The notes below the pieces were generated by a model. It ran no database searches. It saw only the letters and a list, made by a program, of their open reading frames with translations, and had not been told where the DNA came from. Shown in pieces: positions 56,201 through 64,000 of a stretch of DNA of 64,000 nt. A program made the translations under genes and the position numbers. Each line of letters opens with the position of its first letter. Position 1 is the stretch's first letter. The stretch comes from Hippasteria phrygiana (taxonomy: Eukaryota > Echinodermata > Asteroidea > Valvatida > Goniasteridae), in the NCBI GenBank assembly GCA_037893225.1, contig JAZGUH010000400.1, forward strand, positions 186,001-250,000, written 5' to 3'.

Positions 56201-59200
56201 TTTCAACGGAATTCTGACCATTTTTTTAGCGAAGATGAATTTCAAACTTTACACTTAAAGTTGTTGTAAAAGTTCTAATCATCTTCGTCTGCAGTGTTTA
56301 AAAAAAAATCAAAACATCATGCATTTACACAATGTTTTCGCAAGTTGTGTACCGTTTTATGAAGTCAGCTCTTGGTACTTACCTTAGCATCTAGGGCTTG
56401 GCTGTATGTGGATGTGAACATGGACACTCTTAAACTCAGCGGGACGGAGATGATCCCTGTAGTGCAAACAGCAGCCATGTGCATCAATGAGAAAAATCAC
56501 ATCACTCAATATTAAGGCTTCTTTAAGGGATGATTTCATATTGTAAATGGTATCAATAGCGGTACCACTTTTTTTCCCCGGTACTAGCATCAATGCCCAT
56601 CTGGCTGATGCCATGAGCACATTCCACACAGGTCAGTGCACACAGGCAGTTTCATCACCGCAATATTCATTTTGTGATCCTCTCGCTCTCAGAAGTAATT
56701 AAGTACTTCCGAAGAGAGCGAGTACAGGGGAAAAAACTTGACGATTATCTCACAGTACTAGCCTTTGGAACAACAACAGTGAAAGGATGAGACAGCCAGA
56801 CGAGTAGAGTGCCTGAAAGTTTGAAAGTTAAACCCAAGATTGTAGGTTGGGTTGGGTTTTACCAGCACTCATACATGTAGGTGTGCAGGCCTCAAATTTA
56901 ATGGCCAGTGCCGTCGATGCCGTTAAGTTTGCCGTGGTGCCCTTCACAAAATCTCACTCTTCACGGCCAGTCTTGCCGTGCCCTTTTCCCAACTGGCCGT
57001 AGTGCCCTCGTTGCCGGCCCACGCGTACCCACCCTGTGCCGCGCCGACGGGCCGGGCTGGCCGGCGCCGTAGTCGGCGCAGCACAGCAACGGTGCACGCG
57101 GGCCAGACCGATACGGTATGTACTACATGTACGTACGGCTGCTGCAGCATGCATACGACACACGAAGCTTGATATAGACTGGTTTCGATCCCTCTATCAG
57201 CATTTTAATTTCGAATGCAGGGAGCAGAAACCAGATTTAATTTAAAGCACGTACACGTACGGTGTGGCCAAGTTCAATCAGCGACTATTTGCTAACCACT
57301 GGTTGATTGTGCCTGGTACCCAGGTTATATTTTGTCCATAGGTTACCAGGCAAAATCGACCAAGTTGGTTGTCAAGTTCGCTCGCGCTTTCATCATGGAG
57401 TTGTGTACGTGCGGCGCATTTCATCATTCATTGTATGACCGATGTATTGTGTTGTTTGTAATAACCTGAACTATCAAGTTTGTAAAAATGCCACGAAAAG
57501 ATCGATTAAAGCGACAAACATTCATGTAAATGTACATGTATCTGTGGAGTTTTACAGAGCTTGTAGAGTTTTACAGGGCTTCACAGAATATTTCTAATAG
57601 AAGTAATAATGACTGGCCTCCATGCCCTTTAAAAAAAATGCCATTGGCCTTGGTGCCCTTTGCTTTGGCCTTGGTGCCCTGCCATATTGTTCATTATCGA
57701 AGGCAAAATGGCCGTGCCCTAGAAAATATTAAATTTGAGGCCTGGGTGTGGTATTAAACTACTTACCATGCCAATGTGTTGTAGTAAGAGCGATGATGCT
57801 CTCGGTTACCTCTGGGTGGTCGTCGACATCCAGGCCTAGAAAGAGGGCCAGCGAGAGTTCTGTTGCAAACCGTTTGAAGACAGTGTACATGCTGACGCAA
57901 TGGCTGTGGAAAATGAAAGATTTCAATGACATTTGAAACCTTGGGCTGATTTCGCTAACCACAATCACTGAATTAGATGCAGCAAATAATGGTCTTTTGT
58001 GTACCACGTCTCTTCATATTTCTGACGTTAGGATTTGAAGATACATGTATGTTGTATACATATTCAGTCTGCATGATATCATCTCATGGACGTTTGTAAA
58101 TTTAAATTTTGCATGCACTTCTACCTAGATCCACCGGTCATTGTTTTGTTTTTTGCATTGTCAACGACGCTCATTACGTATTCCATGCTGTCATTCCCCT
58201 TATTGCTTGTCGCTAATTTGCCACATGGACAATAAAATGATTGATGTCTAAAACGCTTTTGATAGTTTCAAAACGTCTGAAACATGAACACTGAACACTT
58301 TTGATCACATTTTCAGACACAAATAAAAGTGGTTCAGACATTCCTAGTAATAACAGTAATATGACATTCCTAGTAATAACAACAATAATATGACATTCCT
58401 AGTAATAACAACAATAATATGACATTCCTGGTAATAACAATAATATGACAGTCCTAGTAATAACAATAATATGACATTCCTAGTAATAATAACAATAATA
58501 TGACATTCCTAGTAATAATAACAATATGACATTCCTAGTAATAACAATAATATGACAGTCCTAGTAATAACAACAATAATATGACATTCCTAGTAATAAT
58601 AACAATAATATGACATTCCTAGAAATAACAATAATAACAGCTTTAGTTTATAGATGGTAACCATGTCATCTTTAAGAGGATTTTCAATGGGCCATCTTTT
58701 CTGTGGCACTGGGAGGGGGGGGGGGGACCCCTACTCTTTCATGACAGGTGGACTGTTTCTTTTATGTGCACTGATCCTATACAGCTAAACATCCCATCCA
58801 AAGGACGTGACCCTCTTGAGATGATTAACCCCTTGCGTACGGATGACGCCATAGGACGCAAAAAAAACAGTGCCACCAGGCCGGATGACGCCATTGGTCG
58901 CTGTTTGTGCAGTTTCAATCCATCGTTGGATTATTGTGTATGTCATGCTTGACTGCACAAACACATTGTAGCGGTTCAATTTGGCTGCCAGAACCGCTGC
59001 AACACCCCGACGTCTCCCGTAAAATACCGTGCTCAAGGGGTTAAGGGCCTGTCATGCCCCAGACCAATGCACTGACTATTCCCAGGCATGCTAATGCAAC
59101 CAATACATGGTGTGGTTTCCCATCCAAGTACTGCCTGCAGTCAACGTGGCAGTTAACTTTATTAGTGTACCACTTGCTCTTACAATGAGCCAACTGCCTG

Positions 59201-62200
59201 GGACATAGTGAATGGGGACATAAGGCATCTACGGTAAATCTCAACCAGCAACACACCTTTTATGGAGCGAGTTGAAGTGTTTCTGGGTGAGTTTGTAGAT
59301 GAGATTCTGAATGCTGGGTATTGTCTGCTCACCGTACAGAAGGTGTATTACCTTGTGGAGTCTGGCAGCCTCCGTGGGTACCTCAAACATGATGTTATCC
59401 CCGAAAATCGGCTGGAGAAAGGTGCGGTACCCCATGTCAAAATGGGCATTTTTCTCTGCGCAAAAACAAAAGATATCAGAATTCATAAAACAAATAATGA
59501 CTAAACAAAACAATACCATGTACATATTGATTAACCCTCCTATACTTATAACTATCACAGCCTATCAAAATCTCTAAACACCAACTCTGACAGTTTGTGT
59601 GTGTTTCAATCTGAAATTTGATAGGTTTTGATCTGTACAGCAGCTGGGTCGATTTTGGCCCTGAGAACAGGAGGGTTAATGTACATTTCTATAGCCCCCA
59701 GTCCCTCAAAACAAATTCTCCAAGGCGCTTACAGATAAGAAAAATCCCTAAGATTCCTGTTTGATAATGTGGGCCAGAAAAAGAAAACAGCCATAACTTT
59801 GCTATTTTATTCAAAAGATCGAAAATGAAAGACTGAATTAAGAACTACAGGAAACTGATTAAGTTACAATGTAAACAGTCATGGGAATATTGGGCGTTAC
59901 GGCTTACATGTATAGTGAGAGATATAATAAAAAAAGTTGCTTGTGTGCACAGAATTACTTTGTACCAGTATAAATGAGCAATCAATCAATCAAATTTGTC
60001 CATTTGCTATTCTCACAAGTTGACTTTAAAATTGCCATCAAATGTATTGTACAACATTGTTTCTTTCATCATTTTTTGTATCAATGAGAAGATAGAATTT
60101 GTGTCAGGGATGATGTAAATTAGAAGAGAGTTTTTTGCTCTTTCCTGATGTAAAGCACTGTATGCTCAGTGTTTTCTGAAAGCCTGTGGAGGAATATTAT
60201 GTTGAAGGGAAACAATTAAAACCATGTACAATTCTACAATCAAAAACTGAAAAATGAGAAAGAAATCCAGAATTCATTGTCAATAGCATTTGTACACATT
60301 CACTTCTATACAGGTATGATGTACATCAGCTTAGCCAAGTTTCAGAAAAAGGAATGAGGAATTAAAAAAAAAAATCCAACATCACTTTTTCTACTTGAAA
60401 TTAAAGTCCCAACTGCAATGATCAACTTATATATTATTGCTTGATTGATTTGGTTTATTGCTATTTATAAACAAAAGTATACAATAGAAATTGCCTTGGT
60501 TCTCGTGCTCAAAAAACATTAGACACATTAATTAATAAATGTTACAAAATTTAGGAAATACAGTAAATTTTTATTTAAAACATTAAATGGCCACATGAAT
60601 TTAATTTTAAAATGATTCAAAATGATTAAAATTGAAACATTTGAAAGGTGTTTAAATTGCATTTTCAAAAAAAGAAAAAAAGAAAAAGATTAGAGGTATT
60701 AAAAAAAATAAAACATTTCAAAAAAGATTTCATTGCTTACACTGTAAGGTAATACTTAAATTCAGTCCCCTGATTGCAGTAGGATAAATGCTTTTCCTGA
60801 ATAAGTCTGTATTGCATTTAATTACTCTATAGCGCTTCCCTGCTCTCAACATATCAAAAAAATATCTCACAGTCACAGAAGGGCATCGGGGTGATGAATT
60901 ATTTCAGTGTACAAGGAATACACATGTATTCCTCGTATATTCATTAATTTTGAAACAATTTTGTTCATTATTCATAAATGCCTCAGCGAGTTTCACTATC
61001 CCTATTGGTCGAGAGCCTGTCACGTGGGTGTGTTTAAACAGTTGTTTAAACACGGCTGGAAGTTGTTTAAACACGGCGCAGTTTTAAACATTTTTTCCAG
61101 TGTCACACAAAATGTAGAGTCCTACAAAATCTGGTCCATTTTATTGGTTGAACACTCGAGCGACCAGTCACTCTCCTAATAACGCAAGCGCAATACTACC
61201 GATGCGTCCGTATTTAGAGTCCATAATTTCACACTACACCGGCACTGCTGTGTTCTGCACCACCTGGCGAGCGCATCGCGCGCGCGTCAATTTCCATATA
61301 AGGAAATGTTTAGCACTACCATTGGCACGAACCATTAAATAACTGAAGGGGTGTTTTACAAACCAAGGTAAAAAAATTGAACAAAATCATTGGAAATTTT
61401 AAATTTTCGGTGGTTTTTGCTTAATTATACAAAAAGGTATTTTATGAATGGGAATAAATATGTGCTGGGCCGGTTTTAAACGTACGTTTAAAACCGCCTT
61501 ATGGACGCTGATAATGATCATTATCAAGCGCCCAGGCCCCAAGGCGGTTTTAAACGTACGTTTCAAACCGGCCCAGCACATATTTATTCCCTTATTAATT
61601 GTGCACTGCGATTACCAGCGCAGTATTTCTGGTACATATGTGTACATGTATTGTGTACACTGTGTATGTACATACACCTATCGACCACTTCGTGATAAGT
61701 AAACAAATACCCAAGGGACGTTGAACGTAGTATACACGATTTGCTTTTGCTGTCATTTTCAGAAATAAATGGATTTGGGGTTAGAATTTTATAGCGTGCT
61801 GGCAAATACTGTAACACTGACCAGTTTAAAGGTTTGTGTGCGTAGATTCTGGTAAAAACTGAGAGAAAAGAAATTCTGTTCTAGTAGTTTGGTTCCCTGA
61901 CAACACGGAGCAATTTATATAGTCAGAGAATTATCAGGTTGGGGCAATAGACTATTTCCAACGATTATCGGCCGACAATCGTTGGAAAACAATATAAATT
62001 TCCACTTTTCTTAAAAATGACAGCACGTGCCATGATTAACAGGATGCTTGAGACTGCTATTTACTTACATTTTAGTACGGTATTTCGTAATAATTCAGTT
62101 TTGTTTTTTGATGTTTGCAAATGATGTATCCTACCTTTAATTGCCAACAAACATCCCGCCCCTTCCCACTTGACACGCTGCTCTAAGGCAGTTAGGTGTT

Positions 62201-63249
62201 AACATTGTAAATTATTAACAAGGCCTCTAAAATTGTCCATGAAAAGAAACTTCACACACCTGCAATTCAGTTTAAAATGTTTAAGAATAATCAGACTGCA
62301 ATATTTTTATAGCTTTGGTAATGATCAAAAAAACAAATTGATCAGTGCAAAGCTTACTGTTTATAAAGATGGTACCAGTACCAATATCTTCCTGAGAAAT
62401 ATTTCTGTCTGAAATGCTGTCATCTTCAAGACAACCGTATTGGAAGACCTACAAAAAAAATGCTCAATCTTTGTTGCTGATTAACCATTTGCAATGCAAA
62501 CATGTGCACACACATTTCTAAAAATAAAATTTGCTTGATCGACAGGAACTACACTCAAGTCTTCTTAAGTGAAAATCAATGAGAGTATTATAATGCATTC
62601 CGCTGTCCACTTGTCTGCCATATTAAAGTCTAGCCTCCAGACCTCCATGCTAATTCAGTATGTCAGTAGAATGAGCTCAAGTTTCTGCATTAGGATTGTA
62701 AACTTAATAACTTTCTTCATCTCATGTTTGGTTAATCTTTTTAAGTATTAAATTGGTAGGAAGTTGGGACACCGATTGTAAAATGTAACAGCACATCTGA
62801 ACAGAACGTCCCGAGACACTGATAGACAAACAATTACTCTGCCCAATGAATTACTTGTTGTACAATGTACTGCTACTAGCCCGATCGTCTGGTGAATGCC
62901 CTGCCTAATTTGGAATGAATTCAGAAACCCAACATACCTCCAGTGAGCTCCCTCACCCCATTGATGCTGCCGACGAAGACCGTGGGCTTGTTGAGAAGGC
63001 GCGACAGGAACACCCGCGATCCGTACTCTTCAATACGCCAGTTGACAAACGCAATAGGATCCTTGTAGAACTCGGTGGACTTGTCCCCTATGATGCTATA
63101 CCCTGCACTGCCCTTTAGGACAGCCATAGCAGGTGGCTGGGGGGGGGGGGGGGGGGGGGGGAGGAAGGACGGGACAGAGGTGGAGGGGGTCCAAAGGCTG
63201 GGTTTGGGCGGCAATGGGGAGGTGAAGGACTGTTGTTTCTTTCCAGGAT
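53117..63249 (-). CDS. Cytochrome P450, CYP26-like fold with atypical I-helix, nine exons, 5' end missing
   Basis: Exons in reading order: 63249-62938, 59455-59257, 57903-57767, 56456-56383, 56139-55942, 55805-55695, 55086-54959, 53708-53618, 53278-53117. Phases agree throughout and give 469 codons plus stop, against about 490-520 for microsomal P450s. The N-terminal anchor is therefore missing. Motifs: Pro-rich hinge then GDKSTEFYKDP (early domain); I-helix at about 275-300; K-helix ExxR as E326-x-x-R329; PERW at 380-383; haem loop Y398-GGGARS-C405-V-G407. The K-helix-to-haem part aligns well with CYP26 (retinoic-acid hydroxylase) proteins. In the I-helix, the CYP26 GGHETTA is replaced by TSALVPKA, so the acid-threonine pair for O2 activation is absent. 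The haem loop has Tyr where Phe is usual. P450 identity is sure; subfamily and substrate are unknown. It converges on prominin. Confidence 0.9.
53379..53617. repeat. P450 intron: family D fragment and part of the CAGGCTT element
   Basis: TTAAAGGTAATATACAACAT at 53383 opens a family D fragment. From about 53500 to 53615 repeated AAAAAGTAGGAAAA words match the left part of 12075-12455 in reverse, ending at the P450 donor. Confidence 0.55.
53618..53708 (-). CDS. P450 exon: haem-binding loop
   Basis: Acceptor TTTGTCACAG, donor CAG|GTAGGT. It encodes SSSSVLFTYGGGARSCVG followed by TALMKTSVQ. The cysteine is the axial haem ligand. The usual first Phe of FxxGxRxCxG is Tyr. Phase 2 in, phase 0 out. 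Confidence 0.94.
54120..54180. repeat. Perfect 27-bp inverted repeat with 7-nt loop
   Basis: Arms 54120-54146 and 54154-54180 are exact reverse complements around CGTATAC. It lies about 110 bp upstream of the Crypton-like ATG. Confidence 0.9.
54289..54506 (+). CDS. First exon of a Crypton/DUF3504-like protein (tyrosine-recombinase-derived), inside a P450 intron
   Basis: Starts at ACAAAATGGCGGAC, a good initiation context, and reads MADGVSEPRFVFLTDDEILE, then NTKRQMKYAVKRLEEFARHA, then a piece ending LDHFLSRFYAGLRR. The pattern NTK(R/K)...AV..(L/F)..F / L...L..FYA..R is that of the N-terminal domain of Crypton-type tyrosine recombinases and their domesticated relatives (KIAA1958/ZMYM/QRICH1 type). 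The frame then meets a donor (AGAAG|GTAAAC) and, just after, TAA at 54508-54510. No catalytic domain follows within the window. It could be a live gene's first exon with a very long intron, a pseudogene fragment or a transposon piece. Confidence 0.5.
54577..54691. repeat. 17-bp perfect inverted repeat, arms 81 nt apart
   Basis: ACAAATAATGAATGTTT at 54577-54593 is matched by its reverse complement at 54675-54691. It lies about 70 bp after the Crypton-like exon and may be a small MITE. Confidence 0.7.
54692..54958 (-). other. P450 intron; nothing recognised
   Basis: No element recognised between the inverted repeat and the PERF exon. Confidence 0.4.
54959..55086 (-). CDS. P450 exon: PERF region
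   Basis: Acceptor CTTCTCCTTAAG, donor GAGAG|GTAAGA. It encodes ECVIDGYKIPKGHAVVY..., then THAAHRDP and HPEAFKPERW, the standard order of beta-sheet, meander start and PERF box (here PERW). Phase 0 in, phase 2 out. Confidence 0.92.
55087..55694 (-). other. P450 intron with family D copy
   Basis: About 55240-55625 matches family D (ACAGACATCGTGAATTATCATG, TAAGTAAATAATAGTCTCAA, GTGCTGTCGTTTTCAAGAAA). Confidence 0.6.
55695..55805 (-). CDS. P450 exon: K-helix ExxR
   Basis: Acceptor TTTCAATCTTGTAG, donor AAG|GTGAGA. It has 37 codons in phase 0/0. It contains LLEVERLWPPLLGGRR, i.e. the invariant ExxR followed by the L-x-PP-x-x-GG turn seen in CYP26. The J region before it is about 18 residues shorter than in CYP26A1. 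Confidence 0.9.
55942..56139 (-). CDS. P450 exon: I-helix, acid-threonine pair missing
   Basis: Acceptor ACGTCTCTAG, donor AAA|GTAAGT. It has 66 codons in phase 0/0. The second half is the I-helix: EIEQHTLLFTSALVPKALAS. Aligned on LLF, the CYP26 HETT position reads A-L-V-P, with Lys next. Neither an acidic residue nor Thr/Ser is at the O2-activation position. Confidence 0.9.
56383..56456 (-). CDS. P450 exon: F-G region
   Basis: Acceptor GCACTACAG, donor AAG|GTAAGT. It encodes GIISVPLSLRVSMFTSTYSQ and then ALDAK, corresponding to the ...P(I/V)(D/N)VP...Y..(G/A)(M/L).AR stretch of CYP26-like enzymes. Phase 1 in, phase 0 out. Confidence 0.85.
56457..57766 (-). other. P450 intron; GC-rich patch with no gene recognised
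   Basis: 56950-57120 is unusually GC-rich (GCCGGCCCACGCG...). 56675-56722 has an imperfect hairpin (CTCTCGCTCTCAGAAGTA). The words GGCCTTGGTGCCCTTTG and GCCGTGCCC recur at 56920-57000 and 57600-57720, suggesting a repeat. No protein recognised. Confidence 0.45.
57767..57903 (-). CDS. P450 exon: D-E helix region
   Basis: Acceptor TTTTCCACAG, donor CATG|GTAAGT. It encodes SMYTVFKRFATELSLALFLG followed by LDVDDHPEV, matching the family pattern of a hydrophobic E-helix ending in LG. Phase 2 in, phase 1 out. Confidence 0.88.
57904..58338 (-). other. P450 intron; nothing recognised
   Basis: AT-rich; no element recognised. Confidence 0.4.
58339..58640. repeat. 26-29-bp minisatellite
   Basis: About 11 imperfect copies of ATGACATTCCTAGTAATAAC followed by (AACAATA)-type spacers. 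Confidence 0.9.
58825..59044. mobile_element. TTAA-flanked MITE, family A
   Basis: TTAACCCCTTGCGTACGG ... CCGTGCTCAAGGGGTTAA, both TTAA sites intact. Confidence 0.85.
59257..59455 (-). CDS. P450 exon: B-C helix region
   Basis: Acceptor TTTTTGCGCAG, donor AAAAG|GTGTGT. It encodes KNAHFDMGYRTFLQPIFGDN and so on, equal in length to the CYP26 segment from LLGE to the C-helix basic residues. The C-helix has R-L-H-K where haem-propionate contacts are expected. Phase 1 in, phase 2 out. Confidence 0.88.
59531..59679. mobile_element. TTAA-flanked MITE, family C
   Basis: TTAACCCTCCTATACTTATA ... GAGAACAGGAGGGTTAA, 149 bp. It differs from 2594-2743 at only a few bases. Confidence 0.85.
59680..61449 (-). 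other. P450 intron; S3 tail fragment only
   Basis: About 60100-60195 carries S3-type sequence (GGGATGATGTAAATTAGAAG ... GAAAGCCTGTGGAGG). The rest is very AT-rich up to 60.9 kb, then unique. Confidence 0.5.
61450..61591. repeat. Inverted repeat, 51-bp arms, 40-nt spacer, with palindromes inside
   Basis: Arms 61450-61500 and 61541-61591 differ at one base. Each arm contains a TTTAAACGTACGTTTAAA-type palindrome, and the spacer has GATAATGATCATTATC. Confidence 0.9.
61717..62140. mobile_element. Family D element, most complete copy
   Basis: From about GAACGTAGTATACACGATTTGC to GCAAATGATGTATCCTACCTTTAA, roughly mirrored ends, with inner palindrome CCAACGATTATCGGCCGACAATCGTTGG (broken here as CCAACGATTATCGG / CCGACAATCGTTGG). 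Right TTAA present. Confidence 0.6.
62141..62937 (-). other. P450 intron; cryptic open exon-like piece only
   Basis: An exon-like open segment at 62358-62448 was judged unnecessary for the P450 (see rejected list). Nothing else recognised. Confidence 0.4.
62938..63249 (-). CDS. P450 exon: Pro-rich hinge and first beta-domain
   Basis: On the - strand the acceptor TTATCTTCCAG precedes 63249, and the donor GGAG|GTATGT ends the exon at 62938. It encodes PGKKQQSFTSPPLPP, a proline run from a 23-C homopolymer (63161-63139), then MAVLKGSAGYSIIGDK and so on to NGVRELTG. A second possible acceptor lies right after the C-run (CCAG, exon start 63136, also in frame); that version would drop the Pro-rich piece. 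No membrane anchor is included, so at least one upstream exon exists. Confidence 0.75.
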
Positions 63250-64000
63250 CTGGAAGATAATTTAAAAATATTGAAGTGATAATTTTTCATCAAATTCTTT
63301 GAGATCAGATATCAAATCATGACCATGGGTTTGATCAGGTATGCAGCGCCTACACTCTGTACAGTTACGTTCATTTGCGTAATGCCGTTATGCAAGGCAA
63401 AGGCATGAATGAATGCAACTGTACAGAGTGTAGGCGGAGCATACGCGTTCGGATCGCTGCTATGATGTGACGTCTCGAGGATAGAGGTCACAAACAAACA
63501 AACAACTTCATGACGGGTGCCTCTCGGAATAGAATGGGAATTTTTACTTTTCATCCGGATCGTAAGTGAACCTTAGTACCTCCATCTTGGAACTCTGATG
63601 TTAACGTTAGTTGTATGTCAGGGGGCATATCTAATATTTTTGTGGCTGTTAAATTATTTAAATGGTTCAATCTGATGTTTCTGTTGGGTCTTCTGGCAGT
63701 CAATGGTGGCCATCTGCCTTGGACCTTACCACAGAGCAAGGATCGCAAGATCATGTCAAAATCATGTTAAAAAGCGATCAGTAGGATCCAAGTTAATCAG
63801 CTCAAAATGCCAATTACACATTGTTTGAAGACGCCTAAATGTTTGCTCTAATCATGCTATAAATAAACCTCATGTATGTTTCCTCCGCCAACTTAGTTTT
63901 GCTCATTGTGCAGATCTACAGTTTACCCTTTGTGCTGTACAAGTGGTGCAGATCAGTTTCTTTTTTTTTAACCAATAAGGTGCTTTTTTGCGTTTGAATA
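63250..64000 (-). other. Upstream of the first P450 exon seen; no exon recognised
   Basis: 63341-63435 is an inverted repeat (GCGCCTACACTCTGTACAGT ... ACTGTACAGAGTGTAGGCGG). No signal-anchor exon was recognised. Confidence 0.45.

Noticed and set aside
56944..57245. GC-rich patch as a CpG-island promoter or coding exon
   Set aside because: Overlapping short frames in all directions reflect base composition only, and flanking GGTGCCCTTTG words suggest a repeat. No exon joins the P450 phases here.
62358..62448. Exon-like piece on the - strand (FQYGCLEDDSISDRN..., good acceptor and donor) as an extra P450 exon
   Set aside because: Its phase does not fit the GGAG|GTATGT donor of the upstream exon. 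It would need an alternative GTGAGG donor that removes VRELTG. Joining 62938 directly to 59455 gives the right length against CYP26, so the piece is not needed.

Overview
This is eukaryotic, metazoan DNA. It has short phase-consistent exons with GT-AG borders in long introns, and about half of the rest looks like short repeats (MITEs, tRNA-derived SINEs, LINE 3' ends, minisatellites). The protein families, the intron density and the many copies of the palindromic word TACATGTA suggest a marine invertebrate deuterostome such as an echinoderm or a cephalochordate. The species cannot be settled from sequence alone.

Two protein-coding genes lie tail to tail. (1) On the + strand, about 9.4-45.3 kb carries 25 exons of a prominin (CD133-like) gene. 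The exon phases join without a break into 784 codons and a stop. All five membrane segments, both large extracellular loops and a short cytoplasmic tail built from tiny exons are present. The signal-peptide exon(s) were not found and probably lie upstream. (2) On the - strand, about 63.25-53.1 kb carries nine exons of a cytochrome P450 that join into 469 codons and a stop. The first exon(s), with the membrane anchor, lie beyond 63.25 kb or outside the window. The haem-cysteine region, the K-helix ExxR motif and the layout match the CYP26-like part of the superfamily. The I-helix, however, lacks the usual acid-threonine pair, so its chemistry may not be ordinary monooxygenation. A small + strand exon resembling the N-terminus of Crypton/DUF3504 tyrosine-recombinase-like proteins sits inside one P450 intron.

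Layout: 1-9.4 kb is repeat-rich DNA upstream of (or inside the first introns of) prominin, with a long foldback at 5.0-5.4 kb flanked by two identical 164-bp elements. Prominin follows at 9.4-45.4 kb, with two adjoining minisatellites at 19.1-19.8 kb and a GCGC-rich one at 39.9-40.9 kb in its introns. From 45.4 to 53.1 kb is non-coding DNA between the genes. From 53.1 to 64 kb is the P450 gene.

The mobile DNA is well enough preserved to classify in places. There are four hAT-like MITEs, two with perfect 8-bp target duplications; several families flanked by TTAA (piggyBac-like); and SINEs whose 3' tails match the LINE 3' ends found here. I found no rRNA or protein toxin, no CRISPR array and no convincing functional tRNA. 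All coordinates come from reading by eye. No homology search was run.
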